Positions 38,443-46,516 of a stretch of 64,000 nucleotides of DNA are shown here, piece by piece (within the stretch, counting starts at the first letter, position 1; every line of letters begins with the position of its first letter). The DNA comes from Miniphocaeibacter halophilus (GTDB lineage: Bacteria; Bacillota; Clostridia; Tissierellales; Peptoniphilaceae), in NCBI RefSeq assembly GCF_016458825.1, contig NZ_CP066744.1:439001-503000 (forward strand), read 5' to 3'. Position numbers and translations under genes: made by a program. The notes under the pieces are model-generated. The model was given only the letters and a program-made list of their open reading frames with translations. It was not told where the DNA came from and searched no databases.

Positions 38443-39114
38443 TTAATGATCTCTTAAAGGAGATTTACTATCGTCTATTTTAAGATTAACCTTTTCTTTA
38501 TCCCATATTTCTCTACCGGCTTTTGTAACTATAACCGCCTCTGTAAGTCCTTTTGCAAATCTTTCCACACTATCAATTCCGACGGTATCATCAATAGCCC
38601 CTTGTTCTTTCTGATCTTTACTCCAAATAGTTCCCCCTATGTAACATCCTCCTAAACCACCGCTTACTAGCATTTCATGCATTAGGAAGAAATTTATAAT
38701 CGGTGACTTCGCTGTTTCTTCTCCTCCATATCTTGTTCCACCAGTAGTTATTGCTCCTCCAACTTTATTTTGTAAATGACCTGAATATACTAAATAAATT
38801 GGACGAAGTCTATTTAAAGCTGTAGCTAGTTGTGCTGTTATATTCATATCGTAAACAGGAGAAGCAATTATTATTCCATCTGCTTCTAATATTTTAGCTT
38901 CTAATTCTTGTAAATCATCTTTAATGATGCACATAGTTTTATTTCTTATACATGAATCACAATGAATACAATATCCAATTTTCTTTCCTCTAACTGTCCA
39001 ATAGTCCGTTTCAATATCAGGATAGGTTTCACATACTTCCAATGCTCTTTTTAATGCATATTCTGTTGCACCATTTCTTCTGGGACTTCCACATATTCCT
39101 AATATTTTAGTCAT
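38443..39114 (-). CDS. Iron-sulfur flavoprotein (NADPH-dependent FMN reductase family)
   Basis: A 223-residue flavodoxin-like protein: FMN phosphate loop GICGSPRRNGATEYAL (about 6-21) and ASPVYDMNITAQ (about 84-95). A compact Cys cluster, C49-x2-C52-x2-C55-x6-C62, fits the 4Fe-4S motif of archaeal/clostridial iron-sulfur flavoproteins. It moves electrons between ferredoxin-like and flavin carriers. Its start overlaps the stop of the set B Mo subunit, the set that lacks an FAD subunit, so it may be the electron acceptor of that enzyme (inference). Confidence 0.82.
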   Translation of the reverse strand: MTKILGICGSPRRNGATEYALKRALEVCETYPDIETDYWTVRGKKIGYCIHCDSCIRNKTMCIIKDDLQELEAKILEADGIIIASPVYDMNITAQLATALNRLRPIYLVYSGHLQNKVGGAITTGGTRYGGEETAKSPIINFFLMHEMLVSGGLGGCYIGGTIWSKDQKEQGAIDDTVGIDSVERFAKGLTEAVIVTKAGREIWDKEKVNLKIDDSKSPLRDH

Positions 39115-41335
39115 TTAAATCCTCCTTATTTATTTTTATTGGCAATTTCTTTATTTCAATACCTGTTGCATCATATACTGCATTTAATATTGCAGGAGCC
39201 GCTGGTACTACTGCACATTCTCCTATGCTTTTTCCACCATAAGGTCCTGTTTCTTCAAAGCCTTTTACAAAATGTGTTTTAATTTCTGGCATTTCATGTG
39301 CTCTAAACATTTTATAGCTACCAAAGCTATCGTTTGTCATATTTCCCTTTTCATCAAATACATAATCTTCTGTTAAAGCATAGCCTAATCCCATGTGTAT
39401 TCCACCATCTAATTGATTTGTTGCTGCTAAAGGATTTATAACTTTTCCGGAATCATGACAAGCAGTATAAGAAATTACTTTTATTTTCCCTGTTTCCTCT
39501 TCTACTAAAACTTCTGCAAAATGCACCCCATAAGAAGTTATTCCAGCTTCGGATCGGTGGCTTTCAACTACTGTTATTTCAGCTTCTTTTTCTTTCTGAG
39601 AATAAACTGCTATATCTGAAAGGGAAATTTTTTTGCTACTGTCTGATTGACTTACTACATAACCATCTTCTAAAATCAAATCTTTGGTCTTTAGGATTTC
39701 TTCAGCTAATTCAACTATTTTTCTCTTTAATTTTTCAGCAACTCTTTTTGCAGCAGCTCCTTCTACATACAAGCCTCTACTTGCGTAATCTCCTAAATTC
39801 CACGGTACCGCATCTGTATCAGCTTCAAGGGTTTCAACCTTATCTGGAGTAATACCTAGTACTTCTGCTATCATTTGTGTTTGCAGTGTTACAGATCCGT
39901 TTCCCATATCATGTACTCCTGTAAGTAGAGTAGTAGTTCCATCTTCGTTTAATTTTAAAGCCAGGGATATATAATCTCTATGTGCACCAAATACACCATT
40001 TCCATGGGCACCTATTGCCATACCTACACCATGTTTATATCCTTTTTCCCCTACTATGTTTTTCTTCCTTTCCCATTGAAATATTTCACTACCTTCATTC
40101 AGACAATCTAATATTCTAGGATTTCCTAGTGGAGAATTAAACCTTTGATCAACGCCATCTGGAAGTGCAGCATTTATTTTTTGCAATTCTACTAAATCAA
40201 TATTTAAATCTTTAGCAATTTTCCCCATCTGAGCTTGTTGTGCAAAAAATATTTGTGGTGAACCATAACCTCTCATTGCACCTGCAATTGGTATATTAGT
40301 ATATACTGGAACTCCTCTAAATCTTAAGTTTGGTATTTTGTACACTTTGTAAATCTTATGACTTAAGGCTCCTAAAACATTGTAACAACTTGACGCATAA
40401 GAACCTGTATTCAATAGGATATTAATATCCTGTGCTATTATTTCACCACTTTCCTTAACACCTGTTTTTATATACATTACTGCAGCATGTCTTGTTCTAG
40501 TCGATTTAAATACTTCTTTTCTTGTTAATGTTACTTTTACCGGTTGCATTGTCATTTTAGATAAAATAGCCGCTACAGGTTCTATAGTCATTTCCAATTT
40601 TCCACCAAAGGATCCTCCTATAGATGGAGTTATCATTCTAATTTTATGTAATGGCATTTCTAAAATTTGAGACAATATTACCCTAAAAGCAAATACATTT
40701 TGACAGGAACTATGAACTGTAAGTCTATTATCTATAGTATATTGTGCTATACATGTATGAGGTTCTAATGCACCATGATTGACAGGTTGTACTTCATATC
40801 TATCTTCATAAATTTTATAGGCTTGAGCAAAACCCTTTTCTACATCACCTGCATTTGCTTTTATTTCATTTAGTACATTTCCACCAGGATGTATTGGATA
40901 AGCATTTTCTTTAGCTGCCTCCTCTACATCAAATACTGCTGGCAACTCCTCATATTCAACTTTAATAAGATTCACTGCTTTTTCAGCTGCTTCCATCGTT
41001 TCAGCTGCTACTGCTGCAACTCTATCCCCAACAAATCTTACAGTTTTAGAAAATATAGTTTCTGTAAATGGTATATCATGATCATAAAATCTTAATGCAC
41101 TATTGTATTTTATATGAGGGGTATTAAAACATGTAGCTATTGCCTTTACACCTTCAACTTTCATTGCTTCTGTAGTGTCTATACTTTTAACCTTTCCATG
41201 AGCGATTGTAGAATACAAAATTTTCCCATATAACATATTTGGAAATTTCATATCATCTACATAAATTTTATGTCCCGTTGCCTTTAAAATAGAATCTCTT
41301 ATAGGATATCCTTTTCCAATTATTTTTTCCTTCAC
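39107..41335 (-). CDS. Xanthine dehydrogenase-type molybdenum subunit, set B
   Basis: The frame is open to a TTG at 41350, but GGAGG lies at that TTG; the GTG at 41335, two bases past the stop of the 2Fe-2S gene, is properly spaced and gives 742 residues. Mo-subunit features: TPSIGGSFGGKLEM, GAMRGYGSPQ, MGLGYALTEDY and the catalytic Glu in YGGKSIGECAVVPAAPA. It is clearly more distant from sets A and C than they are from each other. It has a 2Fe-2S partner but no FAD subunit gene next to it. Confidence 0.88.
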   Translation of the reverse strand: MKEKIIGKGYPIRDSILKATGHKIYVDDMKFPNMLYGKILYSTIAHGKVKSIDTTEAMKVEGVKAIATCFNTPHIKYNSALRFYDHDIPFTETIFSKTVRFVGDRVAAVAAETMEAAEKAVNLIKVEYEELPAVFDVEEAAKENAYPIHPGGNVLNEIKANAGDVEKGFAQAYKIYEDRYEVQPVNHGALEPHTCIAQYTIDNRLTVHSSCQNVFAFRVILSQILEMPLHKIRMITPSIGGSFGGKLEMTIEPVAAILSKMTMQPVKVTLTRKEVFKSTRTRHAAVMYIKTGVKESGEIIAQDINILLNTGSYASSCYNVLGALSHKIYKVYKIPNLRFRGVPVYTNIPIAGAMRGYGSPQIFFAQQAQMGKIAKDLNIDLVELQKINAALPDGVDQRFNSPLGNPRILDCLNEGSEIFQWERKKNIVGEKGYKHGVGMAIGAHGNGVFGAHRDYISLALKLNEDGTTTLLTGVHDMGNGSVTLQTQMIAEVLGITPDKVETLEADTDAVPWNLGDYASRGLYVEGAAAKRVAEKLKRKIVELAEEILKTKDLILEDGYVVSQSDSSKKISLSDIAVYSQKEKEAEITVVESHRSEAGITSYGVHFAEVLVEEETGKIKVISYTACHDSGKVINPLAATNQLDGGIHMGLGYALTEDYVFDEKGNMTNDSFGSYKMFRAHEMPEIKTHFVKGFEETGPYGGKSIGECAVVPAAPAILNAVYDATGIEIKKLPIKINKEDLND

Positions 41336-41336
41336 A

Positions 41337-41807
41337 CTACATCCCTCCAAGTTTTTTAGCTGCCAGTTTCACAGCTTCAACTATTTGCACATATCCAGTA
41401 CATCTACACAAATTTTCCCTAAAGGCAAATCTAATTTCTTCTTCTGTAGGATTTTTATTTTCATTTAGTAAAGCCTTAGTTGTTAGTATCATGGCTGGTG
41501 TACAAAATCCACATTGAATAGCTCCAGCTTCAATAAAGGCCTCTTGTATTGGATGTAATTTATAACCATCTGCTAATCCTTCTATTGTTTCTATTTTAGA
41601 ATTCTGTAAATCAAATCCTCTTACCCTACAAGATTTTACTGCTTTACCATCTATAATTACCTTACATGTACCGCATGTTCCTGTTTCACATCCACACTTT
41701 GCTCCTGTTAAATTTAATTTTTCCCTTAAAATATTTAGAAGGCTTTCATTTTCATCTCCTATAATCTTATAATTATTACCATTTATATTAAGATAATAAT
41801 TTTCCAT
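41337..41807 (-). CDS. Xanthine dehydrogenase-type 2Fe-2S subunit, set B
   Basis: A 156-residue two-cluster subunit: GAKCGCETGTCGTCKVII plus KSC for the first cluster, QCGFCTPAMILT and LCRCTGYVQIVEA for the second. It feeds electrons from the set B Mo subunit. Its stop (ATGTAG) is immediately followed by the GTG of the Mo subunit gene, so the pair is coupled. There is no FAD subunit between them, unlike sets A and C. Confidence 0.9.
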   Translation of the reverse strand: MENYYLNINGNNYKIIGDENESLLNILREKLNLTGAKCGCETGTCGTCKVIIDGKAVKSCRVRGFDLQNSKIETIEGLADGYKLHPIQEAFIEAGAIQCGFCTPAMILTTKALLNENKNPTEEEIRFAFRENLCRCTGYVQIVEAVKLAAKKLGGM

Positions 41808-41843
41808 AAAAATCCTCCTTGTGATTATTCATTCTGTATAAAT

Positions 41844-43178
41844 TTACCTTTTTATAAATTTCCCCTTAAAATCTTCATCTAGTATTTTTTCTTTTTCTAA
41901 TATTTTATTGCCCCTAATATAAATTGCATCAACAGTATAGTTTAACTTTCTATTGTCATATATGGAATATTGACTATTTCCATGTATATTTTTGAATTTC
42001 CAGTTTTTCTTACTTAAAATTACAATGTCTGCATCTTTACCTATTTCCAAGGTACCTTTGTTTTTTAAATTAAAAATTTGAGCCGGATTAGTTGATAATT
42101 TATCAATGACTTTAGTTATTTCTATATTTCTTTTTTCAGATTCCGATAGGGTTACTAAAATTCTCTCTTCTATACCTGGAACTCCCCCGGCAATATTTTT
42201 ATAATTTTCTATTCCTAATTTTTTATCTAAACTAAATGGACAATGGTCCGTTGCTATAACATCTATATTTTCTTTTTCTATATTCTTCCATAAAAAATCC
42301 ACGTCTTCTTTTTTTCTTAATGGTGGTGAACAAATATATTTTCCACCTTCTTCTCTACTATAAACTTCATCTGTAAAAGTTAAGTACTGAATACAGGTTT
42401 CAACAAAAAGATTTTTGTGTCCTTTTTCTTTTGCTCTTATTATATTTTCCAAACTCTCTTTTGAAGAAATATGAACAAAATATAATTTTGGATAACCTGT
42501 TATTTTCGAGTAATAAATTAATCGTTCAACTGTTTCCGCCTCTGCTTCAACGGGTCTTGAAAGAGGAAAGTCAGAAACTTTTTCACCATGTATATTTTCT
42601 GAATAGTTTATTATTTCTTCATTTTCACAATGGACACAGACTGTTATATCTTCTTCTTTTGCAATTGTTAGAAGTTTTAAAATCCATTCATCTTCTAATT
42701 TCTCACCATATACTGTATATATTTTTACACTTGATATTCCAAGATTCTTCAATTCTTTTAATTCGTCTAATGTTCTATTATCATTTTTAAAAGCCACTCC
42801 ATGAAAAGAATAATCTATATATGAATCTTTAGCTTTTTTATGATAATCGTTGATTATTTTTAAAATATTGTTGTTTTTATTTCCATAGGATACATGGTCA
42901 ATTATTGATGTTGTTCCACCATATAAGGCAGCTTTAGTTCCCATTTTAAAATCATCTATAGTTATTAATCCATCTCCCATATTATGATCTAAATGGGTAT
43001 GAGCATCTATTCCTCCTGGAATAATAAATTTATTTTCGCAATTAATGGTTTTTATTTCAAAATCATTAATGTTATTTTCTATTTTTTCTATTTTTTCTCC
43101 GCTAATTAAAATATCTTTTTTTATAAATTTTTTATTTAATGAATTATATACTAATCCATTTTTAAATAAAGTTTTCAT
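41844..43178 (-). CDS. Hydantoinase/dihydropyrimidinase-family amidohydrolase (HyuA-like)
   Basis: A 444-residue cyclic-amide hydrolase. Ligands of the binuclear metal site: HxH in GGIDAHTHLDH (about 58-64), carbamylated Lys in ISSVKIYTVYG (about 148), His in VCVHCENE and YFVHISSKES, and Asp in VIATDHCPF (about 310). The fold opens hydantoin, dihydropyrimidine or a purine ring intermediate. In urate-degrading bacteria a hyuA gene sits with xdh and ssnA; that fits here. It is next to the dipeptidase gene with one base between. Confidence 0.85.
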   Translation of the reverse strand: MKTLFKNGLVYNSLNKKFIKKDILISGEKIEKIENNINDFEIKTINCENKFIIPGGIDAHTHLDHNMGDGLITIDDFKMGTKAALYGGTTSIIDHVSYGNKNNNILKIINDYHKKAKDSYIDYSFHGVAFKNDNRTLDELKELKNLGISSVKIYTVYGEKLEDEWILKLLTIAKEEDITVCVHCENEEIINYSENIHGEKVSDFPLSRPVEAEAETVERLIYYSKITGYPKLYFVHISSKESLENIIRAKEKGHKNLFVETCIQYLTFTDEVYSREEGGKYICSPPLRKKEDVDFLWKNIEKENIDVIATDHCPFSLDKKLGIENYKNIAGGVPGIEERILVTLSESEKRNIEITKVIDKLSTNPAQIFNLKNKGTLEIGKDADIVILSKKNWKFKNIHGNSQYSIYDNRKLNYTVDAIYIRGNKILEKEKILDEDFKGKFIKR

Positions 43179-43179
43179 A

Positions 43180-44148
43180 TTATCCCCAATTAAATTCCTG
43201 CATAAATCTTTCTACATTTTTATAGGCAAATTTTTCAACTAATTCCATACTAAATCCATTTATATTTAAATAATTCATAAATTCTAAAACTTTACTTGGA
43301 GAGTTAATGCCATAATTTCCATTTATACCATCAAAATCTGTCCCTAAAGCTATAATATCCTCCCCACCAATCTTAAAAATATATTGTAAGTGTTCTTTAT
43401 AGTCTTTAAATTCAGCTTTATTAGTTCCATTTGTAAATGGTGGAAATACGTTTAATCCAATAACTCCCCCTTTGTTTACAATGGCTTTTATTTGTTCATC
43501 ATCTAAATTTCTAGAATGGTCCTGAATACTTTTCACATTAGAATGAGTAGCCATAAATGGATATTTTGAATATTTATAAACATCCCAGAAACCACCTTTA
43601 GATAAATGGGAAACATCAATTATAATTCCATTTTTATTCATTTCCTTGATAACTTCAATTCCAAAATCAGTTAATCCTAGCTTGTTTTCTTCTTCAAGTT
43701 TCGAATGGGGATGTCCTATTTTATTTCTATTGTTCCATAATAAAGTTATTAGGGAAATTCCCTTGTTTTTCAGTTTCTTTATATCATCTATTTCCCTTAT
43801 ACATCTTCCATCTTCTATTGTTATAAATAATGATAATTTATTATCCTCTTTTGCCCTAGCATATTGGCTATAATTCTTAACTATTTCTATTTCCTTACTA
43901 TATTCTTTTGAAGTCTCTTTTAAAAAATCAATACATTTATCTATGTAATCCCAATCGGAAATTTTTCCTATTTTTGGATTATCCCCATAATCCTCATTGT
44001 ATAAATAAATTGCCATAAATTGAGCTTTTACTTTATTATCCAATAGTTTTTTTAAATTTATATCTGAGTTTTCACCATACATAAAGTTTTCAACCTTTTC
44101 GTCCTTTATGTATTTAATAATTGTGTCACAATGAAGATCTATATACAT
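43180..44148 (-). CDS. Membrane dipeptidase (peptidase M19 family)
   Basis: A 322-residue M19-type metallopeptidase. Zinc ligands: HxD in MYIDLHCDT (about 6-8), Glu in TIEDGRC (about 116), His in DVSHLSKGGFWDV and ATHSN, and Asp in GTDFDG. The family cleaves dipeptides, including D-residues, and some members act on cyclic or N-substituted amino acids. Inside a purine operon it may hydrolyse an amide intermediate made by ring opening (inference). No signal peptide is seen, so it is cytosolic despite the family name. Confidence 0.87.
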   Translation of the reverse strand: MYIDLHCDTIIKYIKDEKVENFMYGENSDINLKKLLDNKVKAQFMAIYLYNEDYGDNPKIGKISDWDYIDKCIDFLKETSKEYSKEIEIVKNYSQYARAKEDNKLSLFITIEDGRCIREIDDIKKLKNKGISLITLLWNNRNKIGHPHSKLEEENKLGLTDFGIEVIKEMNKNGIIIDVSHLSKGGFWDVYKYSKYPFMATHSNVKSIQDHSRNLDDEQIKAIVNKGGVIGLNVFPPFTNGTNKAEFKDYKEHLQYIFKIGGEDIIALGTDFDGINGNYGINSPSKVLEFMNYLNINGFSMELVEKFAYKNVERFMQEFNWG

Positions 44149-44160
44149 TTTTTACACCTT

Positions 44161-45210
44161 TTAATAAAATTCTAATGCTGTAGTCGGACATATTGATGAA
44201 CATAATCCACATTTTCTGCATTTACTCTTATCTAAATACATATCTTCAGAAACCTTTCTTGCATCATATGCACAAACTATTTCACATTTTTTACATTTTA
44301 TACATTTATCCTTGTTAAATTTAAATTCTCCAACTATAGATTCGGTTTTTCTATGTATTAAGCCTATTATTTCTTCTAATGAATTATAGTTATTGTCAAC
44401 TATCCATTTTTCAATTTGATTAACTAGTTTTTCTATAGCCTTTTCTCCATAAATTATTGGATATGTACAAACTCCTACAAAGTTAGCCCCTGCCATAAAA
44501 ACCTCTATAGCATTTTTGTAGGACATTACTCCACCTAAACCTATAATGGGAATTTCAATATTTTTTCTTACTTCATATATATTATTTATATTAAAGGGAA
44601 GGATGGCTTCTCCCGTTAACCAACCTTTAGACTTATTTCCTAATGTTGATAGTCCTGTATCTATATTAATTCGCATAGCAGGTCCAATTGAGTCACTAAT
44701 TGTTAAAGCATCAGCTCCATTTTCTTCTAGTGTTTTAGCAAGTTCTACCATATTATTAACTCTGGAAGGTAATTTTACTATAATTGGTATGTTAACTCTT
44801 TTTTTTGTATCTAATAACATTGGTAATAAATCATCTTCGTTATAGGAAACCAATTCTAAGAAAGTAGCCCCTTCTTTTTCTAGTTTTTCTACCATTAAAC
44901 TTGTTTCCTCTACTGAATGACCACAAGATGCTATTACAGGAATTCCAGATTTTTTCAACTCTGGTAATTCTTTGTTTATCCAAGTTTCATAGTTGTAGTC
45001 AGACCATAATTCATCATTTATTAAACTTTTATTTTCTGACATTTGCATATGTGGTACAGGATTAACAGCAGCTTCTAATTTTATGGTTTTTGTAACACAA
45101 AGACCAGCTTTATTTTCATGAAGTTTTTTTATTCCTTCAGCACTATATGTTAATGGACCGGAGCCAATAATTATAGGAGATTGTATTTCTACACCTAAAA
45201 ATTCATACAT
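44161..45210 (-). CDS. PreA-like dihydroorotate-dehydrogenase-fold protein with two 4Fe-4S clusters
   Basis: A 349-residue protein: FMN-binding TIM barrel (1-about 280; GSGPLTYSAEGIKKL, IPIIVKLPSRVNNM with the flavin-site Lys, IPIIGLGGVMSYKNAIEVFMAGA) fused to a ferredoxin domain (about 295-349; CIKCKKCEIVC and CRKCGLCSSICP). This resembles PreA, subunit of dihydropyrimidine dehydrogenase. However, the usual NxSCPN/H active-site loop appears as LELVSYNED, so the substrate may differ. No PreT-like flavoprotein partner lies in this window. One base separates it from the SsnA-like gene. Confidence 0.82.
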   Translation of the reverse strand: MYEFLGVEIQSPIIIGSGPLTYSAEGIKKLHENKAGLCVTKTIKLEAAVNPVPHMQMSENKSLINDELWSDYNYETWINKELPELKKSGIPVIASCGHSVEETSLMVEKLEKEGATFLELVSYNEDDLLPMLLDTKKRVNIPIIVKLPSRVNNMVELAKTLEENGADALTISDSIGPAMRINIDTGLSTLGNKSKGWLTGEAILPFNINNIYEVRKNIEIPIIGLGGVMSYKNAIEVFMAGANFVGVCTYPIIYGEKAIEKLVNQIEKWIVDNNYNSLEEIIGLIHRKTESIVGEFKFNKDKCIKCKKCEIVCAYDARKVSEDMYLDKSKCRKCGLCSSICPTTALEFY

Positions 45211-46515
45211 TTATTTTATACCTCCCCAAAAATCAGTTGCTAATGTCTTTATTTCATTTCTCATATTGTCTTTTTGGTTTTCTATTTCTTTACGGTCATG
45301 TTTAAAACCATTTATATAAACATCCTTAATCATTCTCTTTTCACCTTTAACTACAAGTAAGTCATATATATTTTCTTTGTTTACTGGTGTAGAAAACATA
45401 TCTTCAACAATAATAAAATCTGCATCATATCCTTCTTCTACTTTACCTTGATTAAATCCTAAAGCCTTTGCTCCATTTTCTGTAGCCATTTTAAATACAT
45501 CTTTAGCATTCATTACTTCTGTATTTTCTAAATTCGCCTTATGAATTAAAAAGGCAAACCTCATTACTTCAAAGAAGTCATTTACATAACCGTCTGTTCC
45601 TAAAGCAACATTTACCCCCTTGTCTAACATCTCTTGAATAGGTGCTATTCCGCCACCTACTTCACAATTACTAATAGGATTATGGACCACATTACAGTTT
45701 GATTTTTTTATTATATCTATTTCTTTAGAATCTACTTTTACACATTGCGACATTAAAGTGTTCTCATCTAAAATATTCAATTTATCTAAGTATTCAACTG
45801 GTGTTAGTCCAAAATTTTTTAATGCATAATTTTTTTCATAAATACTTTCTGATAGATGAAACTGTAAAAATGTATTATTCTCTTTGGCTAAATCCTTAGC
45901 CTTTACAATAAATTTATCAGAACAGGTAAATGTTGTATGGGTACATATGCATCCCTTAATATTTTTATTGCTTTTTGTAGTTTCTGTAAATCTTTGATTT
46001 TGCTCAAGACATTTTATTCCATTTTCCCAGTTTATTCTTTCACTTGATTCTAAAGAAAGTATTGCCTTTAAGCCAAACTGCTCTACTACTTTACTTTGCG
46101 CTTCCAATGTATCTTCTTCTGTTAGAGGACCTTCTGCAGTATCACAAAAAGCTGTTACTCCTGAACTGATCATGTCTAGGCAAGATGATTTTGTAGTTAG
46201 CACAAATTCTTTTTTTCTTAATCTATCTTCTATTAACGGCCACCAAAAAACTTTTAAAAATCCTTCAAAATCATTAAAATTATCAAGTTTAGGTATTCCC
46301 CATGATAAAATTCCATACAAATGAGTGTGAGCATTTGTAAAAGATGGCATTAATATTGAATCTTTATAATCTATTATTTTAATATTAGCTAGGGAATTTA
46401 CTTGAGAAATATCGGTAAAAACTTTTTTTATTTTTCCATTTTCTATAAGAATTCCACCATTTTCTATAACCTTATTGCTACTGCTAATTATCCATTTAGA
46501 TTTTACTAAAAACAA
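45211..46515 (-). CDS. ssnA: SsnA-like aminohydrolase
   Basis: A 434-residue amidohydrolase of the TrzA/SsnA group. Ligands: HxH in SFTNAHTHLYG (about 63-65), His in FLQFHLSES, and Asp in VALGTDGYVNDFFEVMRFAFL; the last stretch and the DFWGG end are typical of SsnA. SsnA genes are found with selenium-dependent molybdenum hydroxylase and urate-degradation genes; the exact reaction is thought to be deamination of a purine-derived heterocycle. It follows the set C Mo-subunit gene directly. Confidence 0.83.
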   Translation of the reverse strand: MFLVKSKWIISSSNKVIENGGILIENGKIKKVFTDISQVNSLANIKIIDYKDSILMPSFTNAHTHLYGILSWGIPKLDNFNDFEGFLKVFWWPLIEDRLRKKEFVLTTKSSCLDMISSGVTAFCDTAEGPLTEEDTLEAQSKVVEQFGLKAILSLESSERINWENGIKCLEQNQRFTETTKSNKNIKGCICTHTTFTCSDKFIVKAKDLAKENNTFLQFHLSESIYEKNYALKNFGLTPVEYLDKLNILDENTLMSQCVKVDSKEIDIIKKSNCNVVHNPISNCEVGGGIAPIQEMLDKGVNVALGTDGYVNDFFEVMRFAFLIHKANLENTEVMNAKDVFKMATENGAKALGFNQGKVEEGYDADFIIVEDMFSTPVNKENIYDLLVVKGEKRMIKDVYINGFKHDRKEIENQKDNMRNEIKTLATDFWGGIK

Positions 46516-46516
46516 A

